DNA from: an uncultured Clostridium sp.
GTDB taxonomy: Bacteria > Bacillota_A > Clostridia > TANB77 > CAG-508
Length of the DNA stretch: 57,158 nt
Assembly: GCA_930980675.1 (NCBI GenBank)
Contig: CAKNIU010000004.1
Span: 1-57,158, forward strand
Reading direction: 5' to 3'
Under the pieces are notes generated by a model. It did not search any database. It was not told the origin of the DNA and worked only from the letters and a program-made list of their open reading frames with translations. Made by a program: the position numbers and the translations under genes. Positions 43,591 to 53,029 of the stretch are shown one piece after another; positions within the stretch are counted from its first letter, which is position 1, and every line of letters starts with the position of its first letter.

Positions 43591-44280
43591 ATGAGTTACA
43601 ATATTTTAGTATTAGATGATGAAAAAGAAATTGCAGACTTAGTCGAATTATCTTTAAACAATCCTGATTACAATATTTATAAATTTACAGATAGCCAAAA
43701 AGCCATTGAGTGTATAAAAACTACAAAATTGGATATGGCAATATTAGATGTAATGCTTCCAGATATAGACGGCTTTACTATTTGCCAAATGATAAGGGAA
43801 AAGTACAATTTTCCAATACTTATGCTTACTGCAAAAGTTGATGATGTTTCTAAAATAAAAGGTCTTTCTATTGGTGCTGATGACTATATTACCAAGCCTT
43901 TTAATCCTCTAGAATTAATGGCTAGGGTAAAATCAGCACTAAGAAGATTTCATGAGTATAATGGTGAAAATTCAAAAAAAAACGATGTTATAGAAATCAA
44001 CTCTCTCACAATCAATAGGAAAAATCATAAATGTTATTTGTTAGATGAAGAAATAGATTTAACACCGATTGAATTTTCTATCCTTTTATACCTTTGCCAA
44101 AACAAAGGAAAAGTGGTTAATTCAGAGGAACTTTTTGAAAATGTATGGCAAGAAAAATCTTATGATTGCAATAATACTGTTATGGTTCATATTAAAAGAT
44201 TAAGAGAAAAATTACATGAGCCACCTAAAAATCCTAAAATTATAAAAACTGTATGGGGTGTTGGATATGAAATCGAGTGA
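43591..44280 (+). CDS. VanR-like OmpR-family response regulator
   Basis: 229 residues. Receiver domain with Asp9-Asp10 in VLDDEKEIADLV, phospho-Asp53 in MAILDVMLPDIDG, and Lys in DYITKPFNPLEL. The winged-helix domain includes LTPIEFSILLYLCQNKGKVV, VHIKRLREKL and the ending KTVWGVGYEIE, very close to VanR-type regulators. It overlaps the kinase gene, so the two are coupled. Target genes are not evident; no van resistance ligases are in the window. Confidence 0.9.
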   Translation: MSYNILVLDDEKEIADLVELSLNNPDYNIYKFTDSQKAIECIKTTKLDMAILDVMLPDIDGFTICQMIREKYNFPILMLTAKVDDVSKIKGLSIGADDYITKPFNPLELMARVKSALRRFHEYNGENSKKNDVIEINSLTINRKNHKCYLLDEEIDLTPIEFSILLYLCQNKGKVVNSEELFENVWQEKSYDCNNTVMVHIKRLREKLHEPPKNPKIIKTVWGVGYEIE

Positions 44281-45421
44281 TAAATATAGCAAAATTATTT
44301 TTAAGAGAATGGGAATTAGAATACTAATTTTTTCTGTGATTTTCTCATTAATACTTGCTTTTGGCTTTGCAGTTGGAGAATATATTTCTGGTCAGATTAT
44401 ATGGCAACCAACTGATAGATTATACATTTTTCTAGTAAATATTAGAAATCTACTTCCATTCATATGGGCTGTTGGAATAACTGGCATCATTTTCTTTTAT
44501 TTAAGAAAAAGTTTAATCTATATTGATTACATTATGGAAGCAAGTAATAAATTAATAGCTAATGATGAAAAATATATTGAACTACCAGCCGACTTAAAAA
44601 TGCTTGAAAACAGATTAAATCAAAGCAAAAAGACTGCTTTAGATAATGCAGCAATTGCTAAGGCAAATGAAGATAGAAAAAATGAATTAATAGTTTATCT
44701 GGCACATGATTTAAAAACTCCTCTTACTTCTATAATTGGTTACTTGGAAATTTTAAATGAATCTCCTGATTTGCCAATTGAAGCAAGAGCAAAATATAGC
44801 AAAATCACCTTAGAAAAAGCTTACAGATTGGAAGAATTAATTAATGAATTTTTTGAAATTGCAAGATTTAATATTGGTAAAATAGTTCTTAACAAAGCAA
44901 AATTAAATTTAAAATTAATGCTTGAGCAAATTTCATATGAGTTTTATCCAATGGCTAAAGCAAATAATCAACCAATACTTATTGATTGTGACAAAACTAT
45001 TTATATTTATGCTGATTCTGATAAAATTTCAAGAGTGTTTAATAACATTATAAAAAATGCAATAAGTTATAGTTTTGCAGACACTCCAATTAAGATAAGT
45101 GCATACATTACTGATGACTCAGATAGCATTAATAACAATGAGCACAATAATAGCAATATCAATGAAGGCACAAATTACAATGTTAATGATAATTACAAAG
45201 TTATAATTAATTTTGAAAATCAAGGAAATACCATTCCAAGTGAAAAACTTGATTATATATTTGAAAAATTTTACAGGCTTGATGAAGCACGTTCTACTAA
45301 TTCTGGTGGAGCTGGTCTTGGACTTGCTATTGCTAAAGAAATTGTTGATGCACATAATGGTAAAATTAGTGCTACAAGTGAGAACAATAAAACTACTTTT
45401 ACTGTTGTATTACCAATATAA
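44267..45421 (+). CDS. VanS-like sensor histidine kinase with an Asn-rich insertion
   Basis: 384 residues from ATG 44267 (GGGGTG upstream; overlap of 14 bases with the regulator). Two membrane segments (about residues 14-35 and 60-80) enclose a short outer loop. H-box ELIVYLAHDLKTPLTSIIGY; N-box VFNNIIKNAISYSFADTP; G-boxes FEKFYRLDEARSTNSGGAGL and GLAIAKEIVDAHNGKI. Between N- and G-boxes lies an extra low-complexity stretch (SINNNEHNNSNINEGTNYN), unusual inside an ATPase domain. Probably senses cell-wall stress. Confidence 0.88.
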   Translation: MKSSDKYSKIIFKRMGIRILIFSVIFSLILAFGFAVGEYISGQIIWQPTDRLYIFLVNIRNLLPFIWAVGITGIIFFYLRKSLIYIDYIMEASNKLIANDEKYIELPADLKMLENRLNQSKKTALDNAAIAKANEDRKNELIVYLAHDLKTPLTSIIGYLEILNESPDLPIEARAKYSKITLEKAYRLEELINEFFEIARFNIGKIVLNKAKLNLKLMLEQISYEFYPMAKANNQPILIDCDKTIYIYADSDKISRVFNNIIKNAISYSFADTPIKISAYITDDSDSINNNEHNNSNINEGTNYNVNDNYKVIINFENQGNTIPSEKLDYIFEKFYRLDEARSTNSGGAGLGLAIAKEIVDAHNGKISATSENNKTTFTVVLPI

Positions 45422-45462
45422 TTCATAGAAAAATTGCTATAATTCACATTTAATTAATTTAT

Positions 45463-45620
45463 TATGAAATTGCAATATATATTTTGTAGCTTTTAGCGAG
45501 GCGTAGATGATAACGATGTCACAAACTTAAGTCTTTTTCTTAGAATCGAAGACAAAGCGTGCAAGCTGGAGCGAAGCGACCCGCGCAGTAAAAGCGGAAA
45601 AACATATATTGCAATTTATA
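45463..45620. repeat. Palindromic element E3 with the GTGCAAGCTGG core
   Basis: Inverted arms AAATTGCAATATATATTTT...GCTTTTA and its counterpart (TAAAAGC...AAAAACATATATTGCAATTT) enclose a G/C-rich centre. The centre ends in GTGCAAGCTGGAGCGAA-GCGACCCGCGCAGT, also present in element E2 at about 49324-49363 although the arms are unrelated. It lies between two converging genes (VanS-like, CmpB-like). No ORF. Confidence 0.6.
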
Positions 45621-45643
45621 AATTTATAAAAATCAACTAAGAA

Positions 45644-46204
45644 TTATAGCAATTTTTCTAAGCTCAAATATTTAATTGAAGATAAAATAACATCTACTAC
45701 TAACACTACCACAAAAACCACAACAATGATATCTTGATATTTTGGCTTTATATGTCTTTTTACTTTATCCAAAAGTTTTGTTATAAAAGGATGAATTCCT
45801 TCCATTAGTAGAATTCCAAGTGTGCCCCATATTATTGTATAAGCTAAGCTTACTCTTCCTTGCAAATTCATGAAATCTTCTGAATAATCCCACCATCTAA
45901 GTCCAAATATAGCTTCTAAGACATATGATACAATATATTCAAAAACTGTAAATGCAAAAGCTGCTATAATGAATTCGCTAACGGGTTTACCTTTACAATT
46001 TTTCAATAATAAAATTAGCAAAACTGCTCCAAATCCATATATTGGGCAAATGGGTCCAATTAAAAATCCTCTATTTACAAAATGCCCTAGCACCAAGAAA
46101 GCATATATTGTTTCTAAGCACCAACCAATAAAGCTATATATGAAAAAATATAATATTATGTTTTGTAATTTTTCATGCTTCCTTATGACTGTTAGTTCAT
46201 TCAT
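45644..46204 (-). CDS. Putative ABC transporter permease, CmpB family
   Basis: 186 residues with about five membrane helices and the CmpB family pattern: FFIYSFIGWCLETIYAFLVL, VNRGFLIGPICPIYGFGAVL, EYIVSYVLEAIFGLRWWDYS, LQGRVSLAYTIIWGTLGILL. Annotated in databases as a putative ABC permease although no ATPase partner is known; actual function unresolved. GGGGGAAG ribosome site. A second, diverged family member is at 47282-47914. Confidence 0.78.
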   Translation of the reverse strand: MNELTVIRKHEKLQNIILYFFIYSFIGWCLETIYAFLVLGHFVNRGFLIGPICPIYGFGAVLLILLLKNCKGKPVSEFIIAAFAFTVFEYIVSYVLEAIFGLRWWDYSEDFMNLQGRVSLAYTIIWGTLGILLMEGIHPFITKLLDKVKRHIKPKYQDIIVVVFVVVLVVDVILSSIKYLSLEKLL

Positions 46205-46270
46205 AAAAAAACTTCCCCCAACTTCATGTCATCTATAATTTATTTTTTCTCATGTAAATTTATTCTTACT

Positions 46271-47029
46271 CTATATAACCTTCTTTTTATCTTCATCTTT
46301 TGTTTTATCATCTTTGAAAAAATTAATTGCTTCTTCTGTTGTTTTTGATTTATCTAATTTATTTACAATAAAAATTGCAATTCCAACTATAATAAATGTA
46401 ACTACATATGCAATTATAGACACTTGTATATTTCCACTTAATATATTTTCACCAGCAATTGTAGATGAAATAACTGATGGAAGTCTTGCAAATGTAGATA
46501 TTAGAACAAATCGTAATGGTTTTATTGGTAAAAGTCCTGCTATGTATACTAATAAATCTTTTGGTGTTCCAGGTATTAAGAATAATATTATCATTATCCA
46601 TTCTATTTTTTTAGGATTTTGAAATAGCTTACTGTTTTCTATTTTCTTAACACTTTCTTCTTTGCAAAAACTATATACGAACTTTCTTCCTAACACTCTA
46701 ACAGCGAAAAAGATTATTGTGGTTATAATAAACGCTGAAATAGTTATAAATAGCATTCCCCCCACTGTTCCATAGCACATTCCTGCTAATACTTCAATAG
46801 GTTCACCAGGAATTATAACTAAAAATATTTGTGCAAATTGCAAACCAAATAGCATAAGCATTCCCAAGAAACCTAAATCTTCTATTCTTTGCTTAAATTC
46901 CATCTGACCTTCTGTTGTACTAATATTTCTAAAAAGTGGCCACAAATAAACTATTGCTCCAATTATTATTGCAATTACTATTGCTAACATTATAATTTTA
47001 AATATTTTTACTTTAGTCTTTCTACTCAT
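46271..47029 (-). CDS. TVP38/TMEM64 (VTT-domain) membrane protein
   Basis: 252 residues with five or six membrane helices. The VTT (DedA-like) signature is visible: the re-entrant region LVIIPGEPIEVLAGMCYGTV, then ILFLIPGTPKDLLVYIAGLL and the family FARLPSVISSTIAGENIL. DedA/VTT proteins move lipid carriers or phospholipids across the membrane; the substrate here is unknown. A Lys/Asp-rich cytosolic tail ends the protein. On the same strand as the CmpB-like gene but 66 bases away. Confidence 0.85.
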   Translation of the reverse strand: MSRKTKVKIFKIIMLAIVIAIIIGAIVYLWPLFRNISTTEGQMEFKQRIEDLGFLGMLMLFGLQFAQIFLVIIPGEPIEVLAGMCYGTVGGMLFITISAFIITTIIFFAVRVLGRKFVYSFCKEESVKKIENSKLFQNPKKIEWIMIILFLIPGTPKDLLVYIAGLLPIKPLRFVLISTFARLPSVISSTIAGENILSGNIQVSIIAYVVTFIIVGIAIFIVNKLDKSKTTEEAINFFKDDKTKDEDKKKVI

Positions 47030-47281
47030 ATTTTCCTCTTTATTATTTCGTTATATTTTTGCAATTTTTTATCGCGAATCTTAAAACTATTAATTTCGTG
47101 GCATTTTCAGTTCTATCATTCCATTAAAAATTGGTATAATTTGAAAATTAACGTCTTTACTATTATACAATATAATAGCGTAAAAATAAAGTGTTTTAAG
47201 AATTTCTTAATCTTTGTCTAATAATTATTTTATATTTTTTATTATTGCATTTAGATTTGGCTTGTTTATTACTTCAAGGCT

Positions 47282-47914
47282 TTACTTTTCTATCCTATTT
47301 CTATAAACTTCATCTAAAATTTCATCTGGAAAATGTTCATCTAAAAATACATCCATTCTACTTCCTGCCTCAATATGTTCTCTTCTTTCATATTCTCTTT
47401 GAGCAGCAAGAGATGATATAGAAATATTGAATATCATAAAAACAACTGCAAAAGCGGTTATAACTTTTGTTCCTATTTTATATAATACTTTATCAAAAAT
47501 TTTATCAAAATATGGATAAACAAATTTAATAAAAGCAACGCCTAATGCTCCCCACACTAGACAATACAATATGCTAGTTCTACCATTAAAATTAAAAAGT
47601 TGGTTAGAATAGTCCCATGATATTGTTCCAAATAATTTTTCTTGAAAATATGAGCATAAATATTCAGTTACTCCTCCCAACACTCCACTTACTAAGAATA
47701 CTTGCCACATCTTTTTGAACTTAGGTAAAATCAAGTAGAAAGCAAGTGTACCAATTCCATATACTGGTGCAAATGGCCCATATATTAATCCTTGCCTTGT
47801 TTCGAATTCTCCAGTTCTTACAAAATTGAAAATAACCTCCATGACGTATCCCATAATACATCCAAAAACAAATATCCAAAATAATTTAAAAAACTCTCTC
47901 GCAAATTTTTTCAT
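47282..47914 (-). CDS. Second CmpB-family membrane protein
   Basis: 210 residues, paralogue of 45644-46204: FGCIMGYVMEVIFNFVRTGE, RQGLIYGPFAPVYGIGTLAF, EYLCSYFQEKLFGTISWDYS, FNGRTSILYCLVWGALGVAF. It has an extra hydrophilic C-terminal tail rich in Arg and Glu (REYERREHIEAGSRMDV). The 250-base gap to the VTT gene contains no ORF that I can support. Confidence 0.78.
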   Translation of the reverse strand: MKKFAREFFKLFWIFVFGCIMGYVMEVIFNFVRTGEFETRQGLIYGPFAPVYGIGTLAFYLILPKFKKMWQVFLVSGVLGGVTEYLCSYFQEKLFGTISWDYSNQLFNFNGRTSILYCLVWGALGVAFIKFVYPYFDKIFDKVLYKIGTKVITAFAVVFMIFNISISSLAAQREYERREHIEAGSRMDVFLDEHFPDEILDEVYRNRIEK

Positions 47915-48337
47915 ATTACCTCACTTTAAATCTTTCATTTTTTTAATTATCTTTATTATTGACAGAAAATAGGATTAAAATACCTTTGAAGTAAGAAAAG
48001 TGAGACTTTGTATTGTTTGTAAGAATTCACAAACTTTATTCAACTTTAATTTAAAGCTTGACTTATTAAAGAATTGCAAAAGACATTAAGCTTTATTAAT
48101 TTTAAATGCAGTTATTATGAAAATGCTTTAAAAGCTGGAACAACTAAAACTAAAGAAGTGTTGTATAAGTAATGAGAATAAAAAACTCTAATAGTTTATA
48201 TGCTATTAGAGTTTTATGAAATATTAAAGTTTATTTAGTTAAAGGTTTTTATTCCTTTAGCTTGAAATTTATATTAAATCTATATCTTTATATAAGGGGA
48301 GTTAAAGATATAGGTTTAACCAATAATTAAGTGAAGT
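47915..48337. other. Gap with a gene fragment and a bidirectional terminator
   Basis: A plus-strand frame without start ends at about 48172 (FKCSYYENALKAGTTKTKEV...), looking like the tail of a vanished gene. A perfect stem AAAACTCTAATAG / CTATTAGAGTTTT at 48182-48214 is a two-way terminator. The rest is AT-rich without further features; it separates CmpB-like and GT51 genes. Confidence 0.4.
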
Positions 48338-49075
48338 TTAGGCAACTTCTTCTATATTTTCTGATAGAGAATATCCCTCTCCCTCATCCAAGATTCTATT
48401 TGCCTCATCTTGTGATATAGCATCATATTTTACCATTGCATCTATTACTTGTTTTGTTCTTTGTTTTGCTAAATCTAGGTTAACTGTTGGCGCATATACT
48501 GATGGAGCATTTGGAATACCTGCAAGCATTACTGCTTCATAATCTGTAAGTTCCATAGGCTCTTTTCCAAAGTATCCTCTTGATGCCTCTTTTACAGTTT
48601 CATATCCATCTCCAAAATAGCTAGTATTTAGATATAATTCCAAAATTTCTTCTTTATTATAATGTTCTTCTATTTCAAAAGCCATGAATACTTCTGCTAC
48701 TTTTCTTGTAAGTTCCTTTTCTTGTGTAAAATATACATTTTTAGCTAGTTGTTGTGTTATAGTACTACCACCTTCCACAAAACTCATAGCCTTTATATCA
48801 TTCCATATTGCTCTTCCTATTGCTATAATATCTATTCCGCCATGTGTGTAAAATCTATGGTCTTCAACTGAAACTACCGCTTTTTTATAAATATCTGGCA
48901 TTTCATCTAATGTTGTGTAATTATCTTTTTCTTTTATTTGAGCTACTTTTTGCTCCAACGGTACTTCATTTATTGCTTCGCTGTACATATTATATCCAGT
49001 ACCCGCTATTATCAAACCAAAGCTTAGCAATACTACAAATATAACAATTAATATTTTACCTATTACTTTTTTCAT
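48338..49075 (-). CDS. Monofunctional peptidoglycan glycosyltransferase (GT51)
   Basis: 245 residues from ATG 49075 (AAAGG before it; upstream TTG 49123 lacks an SD). One N-terminal membrane anchor and a GT51 domain with the catalytic glutamate in VSVEDHRFYTHGGIDIIAIG, EGGSTITQQLAKNVYFTQ, RKVAEVFMAFEIEEHYNKEE and ILELYLNTSYFGDGYETV. It has no transpeptidase domain, so is an MtgA/SgtB-type enzyme polymerising lipid II glycan chains. Ends FNIPNAPSVYAP-like then a short acidic tail. Confidence 0.9.
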   Translation of the reverse strand: MKKVIGKILIVIFVVLLSFGLIIAGTGYNMYSEAINEVPLEQKVAQIKEKDNYTTLDEMPDIYKKAVVSVEDHRFYTHGGIDIIAIGRAIWNDIKAMSFVEGGSTITQQLAKNVYFTQEKELTRKVAEVFMAFEIEEHYNKEEILELYLNTSYFGDGYETVKEASRGYFGKEPMELTDYEAVMLAGIPNAPSVYAPTVNLDLAKQRTKQVIDAMVKYDAISQDEANRILDEGEGYSLSENIEEVA

Positions 49076-49225
49076 TACTACCTTTCCAAAACTTCTATAA
49101 TAAAAGTTTTTTAAATGCTTCAAATCTTATTATATTTAGTTTTAACTCATTTGCTATTTATATAATAACAAATAAAAATGACATTAAAGTGACTTTTTTC
49201 TTAATTAAATCTTAATTTTCCGTTG

Positions 49226-49422
49226 GGGACGGTCCTTTTCGTAAAAAATATATATTAAAAACGAAAGCCAGCAATATGCTTCTCGATATTTCAGTGAGCG
49301 CAGGCGACGTAGGAGCGGAGCGTAACGTGCAAGCTGGAGCGAATAGCGACCCGCGCAGTGAAATAAGAGAGAATGCATATTGCTGGCTTGGGAATGAAAT
49401 ATTTTACGAAAAGGACCGTCCC
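49226..49422. repeat. Palindromic element E2 (outer arms plus core)
   Basis: Outer arms GGACGGTCCTTTTCGTAAAA and the matching TTTTACGAAAAGGACCGTCC; nested inside are GCCAGCAATATGC / GCATATTGCTGGC and a G/C-rich centre (GCGCAGGCGACGTAGGAGCG, GTGCAAGCTGGAGCGAA, GCGACCCGCGCAGT). The centre matches element E3; the arms match element E1. It follows the stop of the FtsX-like gene and can act as its terminator. Length about 200 bases, no credible ORF. Confidence 0.65.
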
Positions 49423-49434
49423 AAAAGTAAAATT

Positions 49435-51522
49435 TTAATTATCTTCTTTTATAATGTTCTTACTACCATAATATGTTGCAAGGAAGTAACCGCCATATAT
49501 TGCAACCATTAGCACTGCAGTCATAATAATTGAGCTAAATATGTCTTGTTTTCCGAATACAGATAATATTATGCTAGCAACTTTCATCCCAAATATTGAA
49601 TGTATTATTGCTAAGAATAGAGGTATCATGAAGAATATTGCAATTTGCTTAAATAGTGCTTTATTAATCATTTTTTCATCTGTGCCTATTCTTCTTAATA
49701 CTCTATAACGTTCTTTATTGTCAGAACTATCTGATAATTCTTTAAGTGCTAATATTGCAGCACTTGATATTAAGAATGTTATTCCTAAATATAGTCCAAT
49801 AAATGTAACTGTTGCTGAAATTCCTACACTTGATTCATAATTAGTTATTTTAGTAAATGCTGACATATTTTCAAATATTACATTATTTACCGCTTCTCCA
49901 TTACTTGAAATGTCTACAATTTTATTTTCAATTGCTTGTTTCTCTTCATCAGTTTGACCATTATATATTCCTGATAAAAGCATACTGTATTTCCATTCTT
50001 CTTTTATTGCTTCATCTGGAAGAATTATTGTTCCTGTTTCCATTGCCTGTGTAGAAATAGTAATTACTGTATTTATACATTCATCAAATGCTGGTTTATA
50101 TTCTTTTCCTTCAACTGTTAGTTTTGTTCCCATACTTAAAGACGTATCTCTGTAGCTTTTCATTGCATCATAATTGCATACTACTGCGTATTCATCATCA
50201 TTTAAACTTATTTCGCTTCTTCCATACAATTTTTGTAATCTATTATAATCTGAAAGTTTTATTACAGTCTCTGAATAGTCCAATTCTAAAGCTGGAAAAT
50301 CTCTTGATATTCCTTCAAGTACTGGCCCCAAAGTATCTTTTACAGTAATCTCATCTATTTGATATTCAGATATTTCTACATAATCTGAAAAGTTTGATTT
50401 ATCAAATCCTACTTTCTCTAAAGACTCCATTATTGGAACTAACGAATCTGCTCTTTGCTCATCAGTATAGTTAAATGTATCTCTTCCGTTTGAACTTGTA
50501 TAAGTTTCTGGTAAGTTATATGGTTTAGTTATTGTAATATCTGCTGGATTCATTTCTTTAAGTTGAGCATTTAATGAATTATTTAAGCTTATTGCTGATG
50601 AAAATATGCATATTGTAAAGAACAATAATAAACATATAATGCTCATTGAAAATACTGTTGTATTTATCTTGCTATTTGTTTGCCTTAATACAAACATATT
50701 CAAATCTTTTAAATATATCTTTTTGCTTGCTTGAACAAGTTTTAGTGCAAATCCTGAAAGTGAATAGAAAAACATAAATGTTCCTACAACTCCAAGTCCA
50801 ATGGCTGTCATAAATTTATCCGGTACAGGTGATGTAACTCCTGTTATTGCTAAATAATATGCATATCCTAAAACCGCTATTGAAATTATAAATATTATTA
50901 CAGAAATTACTGGATTTCTTAAAATAACTTTTTCATTCTTTTTTCCGGCATTTAATAAATCTATTAATTTATATTTTGCAACTGTGAATAAATTTAAAAT
51001 CATTACAATTAAATATATTCCGGCAAAATATATGATTGTTTTTATCATCGCTGATTGTGAAAAAATGAATCTGTATTCTTCCATATTAGCTTCAAACAGT
51101 TTTGCAACAAGTATAGACATTAGTTGTGAGCCAAATATTCCTACAATTAAGCCTACTGCTAATGAAAAAATACCAATCAATAATGTTTCTAACAAAAGAA
51201 TTACTGATATATTTCTTCTACCCATTCCCAGTAACATATATAGTCCAAATTCTTTTTTTCTTCTCTTAATCAAGAAGTTATTTGCATATACTATTAAAAA
51301 TCCTAATACAAGTGTAACAAATACTGAAACCATGCTCAAAACTTGTATCATTAATTCTACTATTTGCTGTTTAGATGTACTTAAATCTAGTGCTGCTTGT
51401 TGCTCATCCATACTATTGAAAATGTAGAAAATTGCTACACCAAGAACTAGTGTAATAAAATAAATTACATAGTCCTTCATGTTTTTCTTCATATTCTTGA
51501 AGGCCAACTTAAATGACATCAT
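49435..51522 (-). CDS. FtsX-like (BceB-type) ABC transporter permease
   Basis: 695 residues. It has the BceB layout: one helix and then FtsX-like helices (about residues 15-320), with a large extracytoplasmic domain (about residues 325-560), then three final helices. The FtsX motif FGLYMLLGMGRRNISVILLL (about residues 85-105) and the C-terminal repeat RYRVLRRIGTDEKMINKALF are visible. BceAB-type transporters give resistance to bacitracin and other lipid-II-binding peptides. The start overlaps the ATPase gene by 14 bases. No kinase gene is adjacent; the VanRS-like and 0.5-3.9 kb systems are candidates by proximity only. Confidence 0.85.
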   Translation of the reverse strand: MMSFKLAFKNMKKNMKDYVIYFITLVLGVAIFYIFNSMDEQQAALDLSTSKQQIVELMIQVLSMVSVFVTLVLGFLIVYANNFLIKRRKKEFGLYMLLGMGRRNISVILLLETLLIGIFSLAVGLIVGIFGSQLMSILVAKLFEANMEEYRFIFSQSAMIKTIIYFAGIYLIVMILNLFTVAKYKLIDLLNAGKKNEKVILRNPVISVIIFIISIAVLGYAYYLAITGVTSPVPDKFMTAIGLGVVGTFMFFYSLSGFALKLVQASKKIYLKDLNMFVLRQTNSKINTTVFSMSIICLLLFFTICIFSSAISLNNSLNAQLKEMNPADITITKPYNLPETYTSSNGRDTFNYTDEQRADSLVPIMESLEKVGFDKSNFSDYVEISEYQIDEITVKDTLGPVLEGISRDFPALELDYSETVIKLSDYNRLQKLYGRSEISLNDDEYAVVCNYDAMKSYRDTSLSMGTKLTVEGKEYKPAFDECINTVITISTQAMETGTIILPDEAIKEEWKYSMLLSGIYNGQTDEEKQAIENKIVDISSNGEAVNNVIFENMSAFTKITNYESSVGISATVTFIGLYLGITFLISSAAILALKELSDSSDNKERYRVLRRIGTDEKMINKALFKQIAIFFMIPLFLAIIHSIFGMKVASIILSVFGKQDIFSSIIMTAVLMVAIYGGYFLATYYGSKNIIKEDN

Positions 51523-52276
51523 TTAGCTCACCTCCAAGAAGTGTAACAACTTCTATTATTTTTTCAAAGAACTCTTTACGAGTTTGTGAACCTTTAATTA
51601 ATTCATTAAAAATTTTTCCATCTTTTATGAATAAAATTCTATCTGCATAACTTGCTGTAAAAGCATCATGTGTAACCATTAAAATAGTAGTATTTAGGTT
51701 TTTGTTTAAGTTTTCAAAGCTATCAAGCAATTGTCTAGCAGATTTTGAATCCAATGCTCCTGTTGGCTCATCTGCTAAAACTAATTTAGGATTAGTAATA
51801 ATTGCTCTAGCTGATGCAATTCTTTGCTTTTGTCCTCCTGATACTTGGTAAGGATATTTCTTTAAAATTTCTTTTATTCCAAGTTTTTCTGCAACATTTT
51901 CTACTCTTTCTTTTATTTCTTTAGGGTTAACTCTTTGTATTGTTAATGCTAGTGCAATATTTTCAAATGCTGTTAATGTATCTAACAAATTAAAATCTTG
52001 AAATATAAATCCAAGCTCTTCTCTTCTAAATTTATTAAGTTTATTTCCTTTTAGCTTAGTTATATCAGTGCCATTGATTATAATATTTCCTGATGTAACT
52101 CTATCAATTGTAGAAATACAATTTAACAATGTTGTTTTTCCAGAGCCAGATGCACCCATTATTCCTACAAATTCTCCCTCTTGTACTTTAAAACTAATAT
52201 TATCTATGGCCTTTGTTAAGTTTGATTTATTACCATAGTATTTTTCTACGTTTCTAACTTCTAAAACGTCTTTCAT
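51509..52276 (-). CDS. ABC transporter ATPase (BceA/MacB-like)
   Basis: 255 residues: VRNVEKYYGNKSNLTKAIDN, Walker A GASGSGKTTLLN (about residue 41), Q-loop FIFQDFNLLDTLTAFENIAL, signature VSGGQKQRIASARAI, Walker B KLVLADEPTGALD and H-loop TTILMVTHD. It is of the LolD/MacB/BceA subtype that works with FtsX-like permeases; the permease follows immediately with overlap. Upstream 300 bases contain a long leader but no ORF. Confidence 0.92.
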   Translation of the reverse strand: MKDVLEVRNVEKYYGNKSNLTKAIDNISFKVQEGEFVGIMGASGSGKTTLLNCISTIDRVTSGNIIINGTDITKLKGNKLNKFRREELGFIFQDFNLLDTLTAFENIALALTIQRVNPKEIKERVENVAEKLGIKEILKKYPYQVSGGQKQRIASARAIITNPKLVLADEPTGALDSKSARQLLDSFENLNKNLNTTILMVTHDAFTASYADRILFIKDGKIFNELIKGSQTRKEFFEKIIEVVTLLGGELNDVI

Positions 52277-52531
52277 AAAATTTTCTCCCTTCCCGTAAAT
52301 TTTGCGTTACAATTTCCAACAAATATTTGTAAAAATACTATATGTGTTTTGAAACTAGTGTAACACCCTTGTTGATTATATTTTAAACTCTTTTTATATT
52401 ACTTGCCATCGATTTATATTAATTTAAAGTGACATTTTTGTAAGATTTCTAACTATAGTTTTATGCCTTATGTTCTCCCATATTAGTGGTAGACTAGCCT
52501 TGAAATATAGTTCTTCCATCTTCAAAAAAAG

Positions 52532-52564
52532 TTCCCTCTGTGCGGAAATCCGCCAGAGGGGAAG
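52532..52564 (-). terminator. Terminator of the 52.6-kb unit
   Basis: TTCCCCTCTG pairs with CAGAGGGAA, with inner GCGG/CCGC; minus strand continues CTTTTTTTG. Confidence 0.75.
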
Positions 52565-52572
52565 TAAAACTA

Positions 52573-52995
52573 TTAGACGACGAAAAGAAGCCAGTTTTTT
52601 GATGGTGTGGGATCTACATTAACCTTAACAACTCTTATGAAACCATTAAGAGTATACCAATTGCCATCTCTATGCTTTATATACTTTTTGTACCGACTAC
52701 ATCGCTTTGAGGCAATGTACTCAACACTTATAGCCATATTTGCATCATCACTCCCTTTTGCTCTCTTTAGAAAGCTATACTCTTCGGCAAGTGTATCATA
52801 CAAAATCTGCCTAGAAGTTTTCTTTGGAAAATGTACTCCCCAGCCCATAAACTTTAGTTCTGTAATACTGAGTTCTCCCTCATGGTCACTTTCGTTGTCC
52901 GAGAAAAACGGAGATTGTCCTTCTTTTAAGATTTTATCTAGTCTCCAATCTTCCTTCTGTTTATCCCAAAAGTTTTTTAGTTTTTTAAATATCAT
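52573..52995 (-). CDS. Hypothetical protein, 140 aa, in a higher-G+C single-gene unit
   Basis: Not recognised. Soluble: a basic, amphipathic start (MIFKKLKNFWDKQKEDWRLD), an acidic linker (SDNESDHEGELS), a central segment (LKFMGWGVHFPKKTSRQILY), a basic middle and a beta-rich end (WYTLNGFIRVVKVNVDPTPS, NWLLFVV). AAAGGAG precedes ATG 52995. Promoter, ORF and terminator are self-contained; composition is visibly different from the flanking ABC genes. Positioned between the BceAB-like and the heterodimeric ABC operons. Confidence 0.72.
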   Translation of the reverse strand: MIFKKLKNFWDKQKEDWRLDKILKEGQSPFFSDNESDHEGELSITELKFMGWGVHFPKKTSRQILYDTLAEEYSFLKRAKGSDDANMAISVEYIASKRCSRYKKYIKHRDGNWYTLNGFIRVVKVNVDPTPSKNWLLFVV

Positions 52996-53029
52996 GTGAT
53001 ATTCACTCCTTTTACAGTTTTACATATAA

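Noticed and set aside
33635..45421. A vancomycin resistance cluster (VanW, VanRS-like, carboxypeptidase)
   Set aside because: No VanH/A/X-type genes; the parts are 10 kb apart and in different operons. These families are widespread without resistance.
45463..45620. Element E3 as a 6S-like or other known RNA
   Set aside because: No promoter of its own and the shared core appears in E2 without the rest; a repeat element explains it better.
49276..49512. 78-codon plus-strand frame over element E2
   Set aside because: It runs through the palindromic repeat and antisense into the FtsX-like gene; no ribosome site.
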